A stretch of DNA of 64,000 nucleotides from Pseudorasbora parva (taxonomy: Eukaryota > Chordata > Actinopteri > Cypriniformes > Gobionidae), in the NCBI RefSeq assembly GCF_024679245.1, contig NC_090187.1, forward strand, positions 25,024,495-25,088,494. Direction: 5' to 3'. The notes under the pieces were generated by a model. It had not been told where the DNA came from and made no database searches. It saw only the letters and a list, made by a program, of their open reading frames with translations. Of the stretch, positions 40,335-53,287 are shown in pieces. Within the stretch, counting starts at the first letter, position 1, and every line of letters begins with the position of its first letter. A program made the translations under genes and the position numbers.

Positions 40335-40918
40335 TCATAAGGCTGTTTCTTTAAAAAAAAAAAAAAAAAGTCAGTTGGACACTACAAATGCAACCTTCCT
40401 GCTTTCACAGGAATTGGAGTGTGCATGAGGTCGGGTGTATCCTTCGAAGCCGCAGATAACCCACAATTCTTTGCGTCGCCGTTAACAACCGTAATTTTTT
40501 TATATTATATGAAAAAAGGCACAACCACCTGATGCAATATATGATACATGCGAGCGTTGATGTGGTGTTTAAATGCAAGTAGTTCCAAGCTTGTTTTTGT
40601 TTTTTTAAGCTGTATTACCTCAAACAGATAGTTGTGGTAAACAGGATTACAAGTTTTAAGTGCTTTTTAAACGTTTAAAAAAGTACATCGCTGTCAAGGC
40701 CGAAGACATTTCAGTCTTTTCAAGTTATAAATAATTTTCATTCATATAACTGCCGTGAGCATAGCAACGTGATACTTCTTGCCTGTGTGTCCTACAAAGA
40801 GCATCTCTTTTAATTTTGATTAAGGACACTCCGTATACTGCATCCTACTCCGGATGTGTCCTCCGGAGGACGCAGCCTTTGAAACGAAATGAAATGAGAA
40901 ACAGCTACTATTCATCAT

Positions 40919-41696
40919 CAGCCTGACGTGGTCATACTCAATTCTAGTCAGAATATGAGTCAGAAACTGCTCCATTGGGCTGTGATTTTGGGGCGTGTTT
41001 CAACCGAACCAGGAAAGACCTCAATTGGACAGACCAACAACCAATCAGAGCATCAAAGCAACGCATTGTCAAATGTCAACAGAGTTCAACTGCACTGTGT
41101 TGCCATGTCCGCGTTTTTTCCCCCACAGGTTGTTTTCTATGTCCGCGGGTTGAAGCGACTATTATGTGATATATAGACTCATGAGTGCGAATTTTAGAAG
41201 GCAACCTTGCCTAAATAACACACATTTTACCCCCCAAACGCCATTTTCACCCGGAGAACCCCCCCGAGAAGCTATTGTTTAGGGCTAGTAGTTGGCGGGT
41301 TTTGTTGTGAAAACTTGGCAACCCCGTCTGTATGCGCGCTGGAATACACGATCTTTGCCGCTGTTGTAAAAAAATAAAAGAATTCAATGAGTACTTACCC
41401 AACATGATCATTTCTGAGAGAAATTGTGAAGGTGAATGCGTATACAAACAAGCTCTCTGTTTAGGATTAGAAAAAATCTAATCCAAGCCCCTTTGATGAC
41501 GTGCATGATTACGTTACTGTTTATCATCTGTCCATCATCGTCTAAAGCCCGCCCTGATGATTTCATTGGTCAGAACAGTTTCTGTTCAGAAACTGGGGTT
41601 CAGGGGTTAATTACTCCTCTATGGAGCAAGGCCAGACCGAACTGCCCGACTTAAAAATTTTGTGGGTGGGGCTAAATTCGGCTGGCATCCAGGCTA
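40919..41696. mobile_element. Related element with AGCCTGAC ends and 9-bp flanking repeat
   Basis: It begins CAGCCTGACGTGG and ends CATCCAGGCTA. The flanks are ATTCATCAT (40910-40918) and ATTCATCAA (41697-41705). The ends resemble copies A and B but the interior does not, so it looks like a separate non-autonomous family using the same kind of transposase. Confidence 0.6.
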
Positions 41697-42292
41697 ATTC
41701 ATCAATGTGTTTAACCCGCCAATAGCTCACCAGGTGGATAAGCCAGTCTGTGATTGGTTCCTGGAAAAGTGTAACAGAAGCAGTAGAAATGAATTTACAG
41801 TTTTCCAGACTGAGTTGCAGGGCGAAATCAAATCACCGGCAGATCAGGCTGGGTTGTACAGTCTATGTTGTGACCAAAGAAAGGGGGAAAAAAAGGTTGT
41901 GACATAAAGTGAAACGGGATATTGAGCAGAAGGCAGCGTTTTATTTTAACGAGGGGAGTGGTTAAGGATATTCAACGCAAGCTTCCAAACTGCATCATCA
42001 GAAAAGGACCACGGGTGGAACCAATGCATTGCTTTTGTCAGGGGTCAGCCGATCTTTGCAGCACCGCATGAAGTCAAACAAGCCTACTGTCCCTGCAATA
42101 ACAGACCACAGTGCATCATAAATTATTAATTAAAGAACGTTTTGTAATTTTACGGCAACAATGGACCCACAAACTTCACATTCTTTATTCTCGAAGTATT
42201 TTTCAGAGTATTTTTGTTTGTAGCATTATTACGTTGCAGTGTTTGACTGTGTCCATGAAAATTATGGACAAAAAATGTCTAAAACATAATAT

Positions 42293-42529
42293 CCTGGTTT
42301 CACAGACAGGGCTTAGATTAAGCTAAGATTAGCCTCTGTTCATTTAGGATACACAAGTAGCTTTTATAAATGTGCCTCACAAAAAAAAAAAAAAAAAAAA
42401 ACATTGCTGCTGTGCATCTTGAGACAAAACAATGGCGCTGACATATTTTAAGATATGTCAGGGCAAAATGCTTTCAATTAAAATGCATTTTAGTCTGGAA
42501 CTAGCTTAAACCTCGTCTGTAAAACCAGG
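42293..42529. mobile_element. Small MITE with CCTGGTTT ends
   Basis: The left end CCTGGTTTCACAGACAGGGC and the right end GTCTGTAAAACCAGG are near-complementary around a 237-bp unit containing a poly-A run. Confidence 0.65.
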
Positions 42530-42547
42530 GGTAAGTGTTTCTTTCAA

Positions 42548-42956
42548 AACCGTTTAAAAGTTTGGGGTCAGTAAGATTTTTTGAAACTCTCTGCAATAAA
42601 ACAGTAATGTTGTGAAAGATTATTACAATTTAAAAAAAAATCTTTTTTGACACACATATTCCTGTGATGGCAAAGCAGAATTTTTAGCAATATTACTCCA
42701 GCCATCAGAGTCCCTCCGAAATCATTTAAGAAACATATCAGTTATATCATAGTAGTTATCAATGTTGAAAACTAGTAAATGCTTAATATTTTTGTTGTGC
42801 TGCATAATATGGATTCTTTGGTGAATAAGAAGTTCAAAAGAACATTTTCAAGTTTATTTGAATTGGAAACTGTTTGTTAAATTATAAAGGCTATGTCACT
42901 TTTGATCAATTTCAAAAAAACAAAAATACTGACCTTAAACTTTTGAACGGTAGTCT
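42548..42956. mobile_element. MITE with ACCGTTTAAAAGTTTGGGG ends
   Basis: The termini ACCGTTTAAAAGTTTGGGGT and CCTTAAACTTTTGAACGGTA are complementary. It is related to the larger element at 10690-12151. Confidence 0.7.
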
Positions 42957-42985
42957 ATCTTAGCTACTTAAGACCATTTTTTGGT

Positions 42986-43705
42986 ATTTCCTCCTGGATT
43001 TGGCCTACCCAAATTGGAAAGCCTCCCATACACACATACAGCGATCTCAAAATGTTGTTGTCATTTTACAGGAAACCCATTGAAGTTACATAAAACACTG
43101 CTAAAAGTGATAAACATGTAAGTATATGTTGTCTAAGCTGTAATAACCCCCGCAAAAAGTCGGCGCTATATGTTTTTATAAATTCATTTTTGAAAGTGTG
43201 TAACTCAGGCCCTGTGTGCTCTAGGACCCTGCAGACAGTTTGGGCTGCTTCCAGCATTTATAATTCATTTAATCTGTTTCCACTAAATTCTAGAAAATAG
43301 TGGAAAAAAGAAGTTTGTCTGTCATGTAGGCCAGATTTATTCAAATGGATCTGAAGGGATGACCCTCCCCCTCCCCCCACCATATACAGTGATATAAATG
43401 CAATATCCCAGTGTCATTAAATTAATAATATATGCTGGAAAAAGCCCAAACTGTCTGCAGGGTCCTAGAGCACACAGGGCCTGAGTTACACACTTTCAAA
43501 AATGACTTTATATAAAAAAAATTAAAAAGCGCCTAATGTTTTGAGGGGTTATAACAGCTTATACTTACATGTTTATCACTTTTAGCAGTGTTTTATGTAA
43601 CTTCAAAGGGTTTCCTGTAAAATGACACCAACATTTTGAACTTAGACCACTGTATGTGTGTATGGGAGGCTTTTCAATTTGGGTAGGCCAAATCCAGGAG
43701 GAAAT
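42986..43705. mobile_element. Fold-back element with ~285-bp arms
   Basis: The left arm 42986-43272 and right arm 43416-43705 are long inverted repeats (TTTCCTCCTGGATTTGGCCT at the outside, TTCCAGCAT near the inside) with about 143 bp between them. The open frames in each arm mirror each other and are not genes. Confidence 0.9.
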
Positions 43706-44361
43706 GGCACTAGAGTAATTTAGTTTAAATACATTACTTTGTGTGAAACAAATGCCAAAGCGATGCATATCTCCAGAAAGTAGAGACTCTAAGCTTTCAA
43801 ATGGTACCACACCTGACGTCATAGCTCCTCCACAGACATTTAAAATTGAAAGTATATACATGACAATGTCATTCCCGACCCTGTACAAGGTCCATTGAGT
43901 TAAAGTGGTTAAAATTTTTATATTTTTTCTCCTAAAACAGTGTTTTGTTTTTTTTAATCGGTGTGACAGACAAATGCATCAAGAAGGAATGTGGCCATAA
44001 TTTGCACAGCACAATTGAAATCTCCCAGAGGGGACTCCCAGAAATTGCTTCTCGGTGAAAGGCCATGTGGCTACTGGCCAAGAGAAAATTGCCTATGTTC
44101 ACAGTTAGCACAGAAAAATCACTTATAGCTGCACTGTTCAATCAGAGCTCAGTCTGACCTGAAGTTGATTGACACATTCTAGTTCTACTGGGTCAAAACA
44201 TCGAAGGGCTTCTTCATGTAACTAATTACTGTCCAAAATAGTGCACTTGATGGGGACTTTCAGTCTTGTGCACATGTCCGTTTGGTCCACGAAGCGACAG
44301 AGTATCACATTTGCGACTCAAGGTCTAATGACGTGCCCTTTTTTGTTACTTTCCATGTGTT

Positions 44362-45263
44362 TCAGTGTGCGAGCAAGGCGATGAGCTCATCGATTGGAGC
44401 CGTCTCTGAGGGCTCCAGCAGTCTGAACGTGTGGCTGAAGGTGATGAAGTGTGTGAAGAGCGTGTTGAGGTGCGGGTGTAACTCCACGGAGATTGCGTCC
44501 TGGTAATGCGTGCTGAACAGGTGAGCCAGCGTACGGAAGAGCATCACAAAGATCTTCTGAATCAAGAACATGAATCCAGGAGGGAATGATGAACCTAAAC
44601 AGACACATATAGTCACACTCACTTCTGCGTGTTAATATCATTTTTAGCTCATTGGTGCTAAGGCTCTTTGTAAATGTTTTAAAAGTTCTTCATACCAGCT
44701 TTGGTGGGAAACACGCGTTCATCTGCGAGTATCTCCTGGATGTAGGACATGGCGTAATCGATGTAGATCGGAGCCGAACACTTCAGTTTCTTCCCCTGTT
44801 CATCTGTCCATTCATACAGGCTGAAAACACACAAACATGAACAACTCATTTTGGTAACTCAATGGTAACCATGTACTATAAAATATCACTTTCGTTGTTT
44901 TTTGTTACTGTAGTATTTCTGCAGTTTGTGATTATGTTACTGTCTACTGTGATTCACAGTGAATATGTAGAATCACAATAATCAATTGTTATTATCGCAA
45001 TAATCTATTGAATATTTAAATATTAACTGTAATAGTGTGATGTCAACAGACCAATGATGTCTGTGGACATTATTGTCATTATTGGGTGTTTTTATTAATA
45101 ACCACACGAATGTTGCACATTTCCTCCACCTTAATTGTTTAGAAAAATAAACAATAATCATATTATTATATAATTGTAAATAAGGCACACGTCGAAGAAA
45201 ACGAATTATAGGATTTTTCTGTTGGTGTATGTACAGTATTTGTACATACAGTATACACACATG

Positions 45264-45321
<58 letters not shown>

Positions 45322-45326
45322 GTATA

Positions 45327-45374
<48 letters not shown>

Positions 45375-46194
45375 CACACATTTATTATTTATTTTTATAT
45401 TGAGGATAATAGTGTAATTCGTTTAGTTTTCTTCAGCTCTTGTGCCTTATTTATATTCATAACATAATGTTTAGTGTTTTTTTTCTAAAATGATAAGATG
45501 ATGGAAACCATCTCACTGTTTTTTATTGTAAAAAAAAAAAAAAAAGTAAAATCTCTATGCTTTAGTTTTAGCCTTTGTTTTACAGTATATATTTCACTAA
45601 AATACCATAGTGACCACAGTGCCACTACTGTAAAACTGTTGTCATTTTGTATTATTAATTATTAATAAACTGTGGTTACCATGGCAACATTTCGCGTTTA
45701 CGTATGTCTCACTTTATGCCTTCACTGAAGATACGTTTTTGTCTTTTATCTAGCTGAAATGAAGTGTTCTGCTCACATGTTTCCTGGGCTGTTGGCTGCC
45801 GGACACGTTACAGTTGAGCAAGAATCAGAGAGTGCGCTGAAGAACAGGGTAGTGTGCTGGAAAAACGATACAGCTGAAAGAGATGGTAAGACTGAGTTAA
45901 CACAATTTTAGCAAACTGGGGTTTGTCATTTTACATGCTGATCCATACAGTAAGTGTTCCTGTCTGGTCAGAATAAATTAAACTATAGACCAGCCATGGT
46001 AGTTATGTGAGCCTTGCCCCAACACATTCCTAGCATTCCTTATGCATTACTGAACATTTAACATATGTTAAGAAATATTTGAAATGTTTCTGACCTGATT
46101 TACTCACTCAGATGACACAGATGAGTGTCATAATTGTGTAGATTCTTGTGATCACTGTTTAACTGTAATTGGCACTCACTGGTGTCCTTTCCTT

Positions 46195-46239
<45 letters not shown>

Positions 46240-46831
46240 GTATGTAATATACATTCACCTAAAGGATTATTAATACTGTGTTTGAACCCCTTTGGCCTTC
46301 AGAACTGCCTCAATTCTAGGTGGCATTGATTCAACAAGGTGCTGAAAGCATTCTTTAGAAATGTTGGCCCATATTTATAGGATAGCATCTTGAAGTTGAT
46401 GGAGATTTGTGGGATGCACATATTTCACAATTTTCACGATTTTACTGTATTTTTAATCAAATAAATACAGCCAGGATGAGCTTAAGATACTTATTTCAAA
46501 TGTTTTGAAACCAGTGCATACATACATATATAATGTAATGTACATATATAATGTAATGTACATAATATAATGTAATAGTAAGGATTGGTGTGGAGTTAGT
46601 CAGTAGTATTTATAAATTGTTTTTAAAGAAATGTTTTTTTTAAATATATTGTTCATTTCTTTTTTAACACTCACTGTTTGTTGCTATCCACTCCTGCTGG
46701 TCTACGCCGTGCGGCAGAGCAGAGAGGGTCAGAAGGTCGACGTCAGTGATGCGTCTGGACAGGAAGTTATCTTTTAGGTAAGGTTTGACCTCAGCAGATG
46801 GGACTATATACAGACTGTTATTCTTTCTGTC

Positions 46832-46873
<42 letters not shown>

Positions 46874-49055
46874 CAACAGAATATTAGAATTGATTACATT
46901 TTTATAAACTTCACTAAGGAAATGAGCACTGTATGACTAAGAATGGAGTGTCAAATAGGCTTACTTTTTGTTTCATGTTAAATTTGCATGTTCTTGTTGT
47001 TGTTGTTTTTTAATTCTCATTTGAAATGTGCTTATTGATATGGCTATGTGCCTGGCTGACTTAGCAATGTGAAATTGTTTTACAGTGAGCTTGTCTGCTA
47101 GTTAATTTTTGTTTAAATAGTTACGCTGTTGAGCAAACAGCAAACTTTTTGTGAAAACAGTGTGACGTTACACAAGGACACACAGGGATGTAGTTAAGTT
47201 TGCAGTGTGTGCACATGGGGCTAGTCAATTACTGTGTGTACTGAAGGGGTTTGTGTTCGCTTGTTGTTGTTTTCCGACAGCATTAGAGCAATCAGCACAT
47301 TTCTGGAAATAGTGTTGGTTCCTGTAGACAGCCCTAATTTTCCTTCATGCAAATGAGATAAACCACAGACACGTTGGACTAGGGAGCAAGCTGACCTAGA
47401 GTCTGTGTACATAGAGAGAAAACAGACCTCCCAGTTCAGCCTTGAAATAACCGATAGTGTGTGTGGTGGGACTTGTTTGAGATGGGTGGCCTTGACCTTA
47501 ACTGATTAAAACACAGGCCGTGTGGTGGAATATCTTCCATATGGTGTTTCCAAAAATTATTTCGATATTTATGCCACACTAAAGGTACGTTTAAAGGAAA
47601 ATTATGCACTAAAATAATTTTTCCTTTGCTTTTTTCGCATGGCTGCCGTCGCATCATCCAGGTGGATGCTGCATATTGGTGGTGGTTGAGGAGATTCCCC
47701 CTTCCATGTAAAGCGCTTTGAGTGCCTTAAAAAATGTTTTGTTTTTTGGTAAAAAAAAAAAAAAAGTAAACAGCCCCTTAATGTCATTGCATTAGATGCA
47801 AATGGCATTTATTTGAAAGAAACAGAACATGTACTTTTTAATAAAAGAGACCCTGTTATCACATTATTTAATCAACCACTATATATATATATACTTTTTA
47901 TTACTTTTATAACCACTTTTATAATCACTATATTAAACCTCAGCAAGGTTCCCTCAGGCATCACCTCCATCACAATTTATCATCTATTTACCATGTTGTT
48001 TTGTTTACAATTTTTTTTTCTTCTGTTTACTAAAAATAAAAAAACCTGCATAGACATAGAATACAGGTCTTTTAACCTCCTATACAATACAGTAAAATGA
48101 CTCAAATACCCATATTTCCGTAATATCGGGTTTCATATTTTATCTAATATTTTTTACATTTTAAACAATTTAGCATTTTTTAATGTACATATTAACTGTA
48201 GTCCTAATATTACAGAAGTATTCTGTTCTTTTTAGTTTATTTAGTTTCACAAACAACAACAAATGTAATAGTATTTCCTTGTCCCACAAATTTAAAATAT
48301 TAACAAATATAAGAGCCATGTATTACTTGTTTTTCAGCTACTGATATTAATAATAAGTACTACAAGTACAGCGATATTAGTAATCTATCTACCATGATTT
48401 TGAGCATGTACAATGGTATTGTGCTTACTTAGGAGTATCATGTAACTCTACTATTGTAAATGAAAATACATATACCTATATCAAAATACCACAGCATTAC
48501 ACTTACTGTACCATGGTACATGACTATCCTTCATATAAGCATTAAATACATCAAATAAAGTGTTAGGCAGCATTGATAGCATGACAGCATGATATTAGCA
48601 ATGCATTTTCCCCCAAAATACCCAGCTGTACTCATGCGCAGGTACGCAGTATGTAAATACACTGGCCATGGCAGGTGTGTTTACCCATAAACCTTTGTGC
48701 ATGGGGTTCAGGTTTTAACACACATAAACACATGGACTTGTGGAATGTTCCTTTGACTTTGAAATCCTTTCCAACACGCTGCACAACCGAAAATACACAC
48801 AAGCAAACACATGTATATTCTCTCACACACGCTCTCTTTCTAAAGGAATGCTGGTGCTTATCTCTTCAGCAGGCATTCATCTGATGTGTGCATTCCTTAC
48901 TTTTACTCCCTGTCTAATGTGTGTGTTTAGGTAAAGTATACTCACACTTTGAACAGGCTGATGTTGGTGAAGTTTGTCTTCAGAGTGCTGACATCCTCTT
49001 CATCAGAGCTACTGTAACTCTGACATCCCCCCATATCCAGGATGCTTCTACCCAT
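44362..49055 (-). CDS. MOB kinase activator family protein, MOB2-like, complete
   Basis: Five exons join in matching phase from ATG 49055 to TGA 44362-44364: 48946-49055, 46675-46826, 45777-45873, 44696-44820 and 44362-44594. The product is 238 residues. MOB proteins are small adaptors that bind and activate NDR/LATS kinases. Zinc ligands are conserved: Cys-x4-Cys in SDSCSTVTCP, and His-x4-His in LFRTLAHLFSTHYQ. Other family marks are EWIATNT, YEWTDEQGKK, CSAPIYIDYAMS, VFPTKAGSSFPPGF and the MOB2-type VELHPHLNTLFTHF. The middle (SFFQHTTLFFSALSDSC) is unusual, with 'SDSC' recalling MOB3. The Ser/Asp/Glu-rich N-terminus replaces the usual basic start. If translation began at the second Met (49034), MGGCQS would be a myristoylation/palmitoylation-type N-terminus. 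Exon 2 follows a long (TG)n tract. Sub-family assignment is tentative. Confidence 0.9.
45269..45371. repeat. Compound (CT)n(TA)n(GT)(TA)n microsatellite in MOB-like intron
   Basis: CT units run into TA, a short GTGTGTG and TA again, about 100 bp in all. Confidence 0.95.
46250..46410. mobile_element. Tc1-type element end fragment in MOB-like intron
   Basis: CACTCACCTAAAGGATTATT-type terminal sequence (here TTCACCTAAAGGATTATT at about 46254) is followed by the family's typical 'GGCCTTCAGAACTGCC' region and is then lost. A fragment from the other half of the same family is at 62369-62690. Confidence 0.6.
46832..46872. repeat. (CA)n tract forming (TG)n upstream of a splice acceptor
   Basis: About 20 CA units on the + strand. 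On the transcribed - strand they read (TG)n and end in TTGACAG, the acceptor of exon 2 of the MOB-like gene at 46826. Confidence 0.95.
47600..47770. mobile_element. SINE/LINE 3'-tail-like fragment in MOB-like intron
   Basis: The stretch 'GGTGGTTGAGGAGATTCCCCC ... TGTAAAGCGCTTTGAGTGCC', ending in a poly-A run, is a common fish dispersed-repeat tail. The remaining intron up to 48945 shows no exon. Confidence 0.4.
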
Positions 49056-49069
49056 TAAATGTCCCCAGA

Positions 49070-50690
49070 AACATACACACGCACCTCATTCAAACACAAA
49101 CACACTGATGCACCTGTCACATAAACAAACGCAAACACGACGGTTCCCTATGCGCATGTTGCCTGTCCAATCCTGTGGTCTACATCCAGACTGTCGCTCC
49201 TTCTAGCATTCTGTCTGGTTCTCTTGCTGGAGTTTCTCTCTGCTGTTCTTTGTGTGTCCTACACTTCAGGCTGAGACTCCCTGTGTCTCCGGTGAAGCAG
49301 ACGGACAGGTTCTACCAGTACTGAAAAATATTTACTCTCTTTACACACAGACTCGCTCAAAGCCACGCCCCCATCTCTAGGCTTCCCCACCTCCCCTCAC
49401 CTGAGGCCCCGCCCTCTTGTGCCTCCAGGGGAACTTTCACTTTCTGTGCACTTCACACAGGATTGGTGTCATTCCAAGTCTTGGAATTTTGATTGTTTGG
49501 TTTCATTCTTTTGGTTGGCGATGGTTCATGATGGCAGAGGGTAGAACAACATGCATGGGTCATCCAAAATGTATTTGGAATTTTTTTCTTTTGTTAGTCA
49601 CATTTATACATGCATAAATGTCACTATTTTAGATATAAAGGTAATGCTTTACTAACTTCTCATGAGATTAAAATTGGTTAACATTAACAATAAACAATAC
49701 TTCTTCCACATTTATTAGTAAATGCTAATCCACTGTGAACCAAAATTAACAATTAACTATTAAAAGATTAATACAATTCTGTAAAAATACATTGCTCGTT
49801 ATTAGTTCATGTGGTAACACTTTGGGGAACACATTCACTATTAACTATGACTTTTTCCTCAATAAACTCCTAATTTACTGCTTAAGTAAGGTAGTTTTGT
49901 AGCATTTAAGTTTATGTATTGGATAGGATTAAGGGATGTAGAATAAGGTTTTGCAGAGTAAGGCATTAATATATGCTTTATAAGTACTAATAAACAGCCA
50001 ATATGCTAGTAATATGCATGCTAATAAGCAACTAGTTAATAGTTAATATCTGAAGCTTAAAATAGTCTTACCGTTCATGTCAGTTAATGCATTAACTAAT
50101 GTTAACAAATGTGTGTTACTAATGTTAACAGTGTTATCAATGTAAAACCAAATGGCATTTGCAAAAAAGGGGAACTTGAGTTTCTAAATAATAAATTGTA
50201 CACCATTTATTTCTATATAAAAAAAATACAAATAAAAAAGCATGATTTTTTTTTTGAATAATGAATGCATTATGTGCAAGCTAAAAATATATGTGATTCC
50301 ATGTTACCTGTTTGAAGGAAATAAAATCAAATGTTATGCATAGTATAACAATTAGATGGCATATGCCTATTTTTAAACACAGTTGAGAAAAGCCTTGTTC
50401 CTGAGAACAGTTTTTCAGACAATGAATTACTTTTTTATTAGTTATTGCATCTGGATGTATATTTAGACATGATCAAAGACTATCTGACACAGTTGAGATT
50501 TTACTTGTTTTGGTTTAAAATGTTCCTGCTATTTGGGTTCAGCTAACTGGTAAACGGTCTCCCACTTCTGCGTGCGTGTACGTGTGTGTGTGTGTGCGTG
50601 CGTGTACGTGTGTGTGAGGGAGAGGGGTGGTTAAGAGTTTAACCCATTCATTGCTGTGTACTTTTGCCTGCTTTGAAGGATAAGAAATCT
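49070..50690. other. 5' flank of the MOB-like gene, no other gene seen
   Basis: The first 300 bp upstream of the start codon are GC-moderate and would contain the 5' UTR and promoter, but no TATA box or CpG cluster stands out. Beyond that the sequence is AT-rich, with a (GT)n stretch at 50580-50620. Confidence 0.4.
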
Positions 50691-52045
50691 CTTAGGCGTT
50701 CTATTGCAGTGGTCATTATCAAAAGTGGTCCAGGAAAGGAAGAGTGATGAACCGGTGACAGGGTCATGGCCTCACTGATGCACATGGGGAGCAAAGGCTG
50801 ACCTGTGTGGTCCGATCAAACAGACGAGCTACTGTAGCTCAAATTGCTCAAGAAGCTCATGCTGGTTTTTAATAGAAAGTTGTCAGAATACACTGTAACA
50901 GTTCTGAAAAGCTGTTTCAAAGGGGGATCTAGGAAGATGTTAAAAGGAAATGCTATCCTTTTAAGAGAGACCAGTGCTGCGTTCCAGATTGTTTTTACTA
51001 TGCCCTTGACTCGCTAACTTCCCGCCGTCTCGTTCACTCAGATGTGCGTCATTGCTTACGTTGCATGAGGGCCCACTACTGGCGGAACCATTGCAATGAC
51101 TGAACTGGAAAGCCCTTGATCATTTGGAATCCACTATGGAGTTGATTTATTATTTATTTTTTTCCTTTACGAAATTGTTTAATGCAGCACTCTATATGTA
51201 TATAGGTGTGTTTGGGTTGTTTTAAATGTTTTTTAAAATAATTAAAATATCGAGTTGTTTTTGGTGGGGTAAATTAAACACTTTATGCGTGCAATCGTGT
51301 TGCATTGTGGTATATGAAGCTGCCTGAAGTGCCTCAGTCAAAACCGAGGGAGCAAGGGTCTGTCCATATAAACTTCCCTTGTCTCCTTCACAAAGTGGAA
51401 CACACTTCAAAATGGTGGCGGGGATTCCCCCGAGGGGAAGTGCTTAGGGAAGCTCGCAAATGTGTGTCTAATAGTGGAGTGGGACGCAGCAAAGTAAGTG
51501 TTTGTACTGGCATGGCTTTGAGTGTTTGCTCAACTTTCTTTGAGTGTTTGTTTCAACGTTGATCTTTTTTTCTACACCTTTGATTATTTGGACTGATGGT
51601 TGGTTATGGTTTGGGACACTGTAGGATGAACTTCTATTTGTGGATTTCCATTGAACTGTTGGAATATGGTAAGATACTCACTTCTTACCTGACTATTTGG
51701 GAGTGGTGAGAAATTGACTATTTCTGATTGAACTCATACACGTTGTGGTTGGGCTATGGGTTGGGCTATGGGATGCACTATGGGAAAAAGGCAAGCCAGC
51801 GGAAGCAGTGATACTTTGGGCAATGTTCTGCTGGGAGACCTTGGGTCCTGCCATCCATGTGGATGTTACTTTGACACGTACTGCCTACTTAAACATTGTT
51901 GCAGACCATGTACTCCCTTTCATTGAAACAGTATTTCACCAGGATAATGCGCCCTGACACAAAGCAAAAATGATTCAGGAATGTTTTGAGGAGCACAGCA
52001 ACGAGTTTGAGATGTTGATTTGACCTCCAAATTCCCCAGATCTCA
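50690..52045 (+). mobile_element. Tc1-type transposase relic in two pieces
   Basis: At 50690-50905 the sequence resembles the middle of the element at 23480-24010 (CTCAAATTGCTCAAGAAG and neighbours). At 51765-52045 the catalytic half resumes (GGGCAATGTTCTGCTGGGAG, then GGATAATGCGCCCTG, encoding the QDNAPC-type motif). About 850 bp of unrelated sequence and a deletion separate the two. It is full of stops. Confidence 0.65.
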
Positions 52046-53287
52046 AATGTGCCCGTACGGCCCATAAAAGGACCTTCCGCTCTGTCGACGACAAGCCGAC
52101 CCATACTCGAAAAAACTCATAGACAGTAAAAGAAATGGACAGAGCTATCCCATTGACTTCAACGGCGGAAAGTGAGGTCAGTAAGGAGCACTCACTTCCT
52201 GATGGCTGAGCGAACTGCGCAGGCTCAGACTGAGCTTGACGACGTAGATGTGACGTGAGCCTCCTGTCTGACAGCTGTAGGTCTTCTAGTAGTTGTGGAA
52301 AGTGAAAGCTGAATCACGTTGTTTAAATGTTTTGTCCCGTTGCTTTTGGCTCACTATGGGCTTCTCCCCATTCTTCCCCCTTGACTTTATCAGACTTTAT
52401 GTCTCCACGTCCCCCCGACTGTCTCATAGACAGTAAAAGATTGCCTGCGAGCGTCTCTTCCTGTCTATGCGGTAATTTCTCAACTGTGCGACAGAGTCGC
52501 GTTGGTTATGACACAATCGTTAGCCTATTTTTACAAAAACAGCTTCTGCGGGGCGATAGTGTAAGATACAAGGTAATGGAGCCTTTTATGCATTGTCGTG
52601 TTTCTTTAGAAATAAACAATGGACAAATGAAGTCTTTAAACGTCTCAGATGTAAAGTTATTCACTGTCAAAGTGACTAAAAAATAAATGGAAGTCAATGG
52701 GATGCTAACAGCAGGTGATGGCTTGGTTAGCAATGGCCGCCCCTATGGGTGGAACGCTTTCCGAGTGCTAGATTACCCCCTTGAAAAAACTCTCCGAAAC
52801 TTGCGAGAAACCGGAAGGAGTATTTTTGACACAGAAACACTCCATCAAACGTCCAACATTAGTTTTTGAAACTTTGTCTATGTTTAGGATGGGAATCCAA
52901 GTCTTTAACAGTGTAAAAAGCCTGTCACCCCTGTGCCTGTTAAGATAAATACTTATGGACTGCAAATGATAACTTCACACTTTTGTAAGTGACCTTTAAC
53001 ATCCTATGACATGAAATTCATCTGAATATAAAAATGATCTAATGGATGTGGCTCTCGAGTGGCACTAGATACTGCAGTAAATGTTGCAAATTCAAATGAT
53101 TTTGACATAGTTCTTTGACATTTATCCACCTTAAATGCACATTGCCCGCCGTGCATGGTTGACCTAAAGACACTGGTGTGGTTGTGGGGCTTTGGCCCTT
53201 CATCGCTGCTTAGGCTAGTTACTGTTAGTCGCTTTGGAACATTTCTCACATCACTATTTACATTTGCACAATGTAACGACAATGACT

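Noticed and set aside
43066..43888. Frames on the - strand just downstream of the MOB-like gene
   Set aside because: They fall in the arms of the fold-back element and in the presumed 3' flank, with no family match.
48632..48934. Frames close to exon 1 of the MOB-like gene
   Set aside because: None connects in phase to the exon at 48946-49055 or shows a MOB motif. They are intronic.
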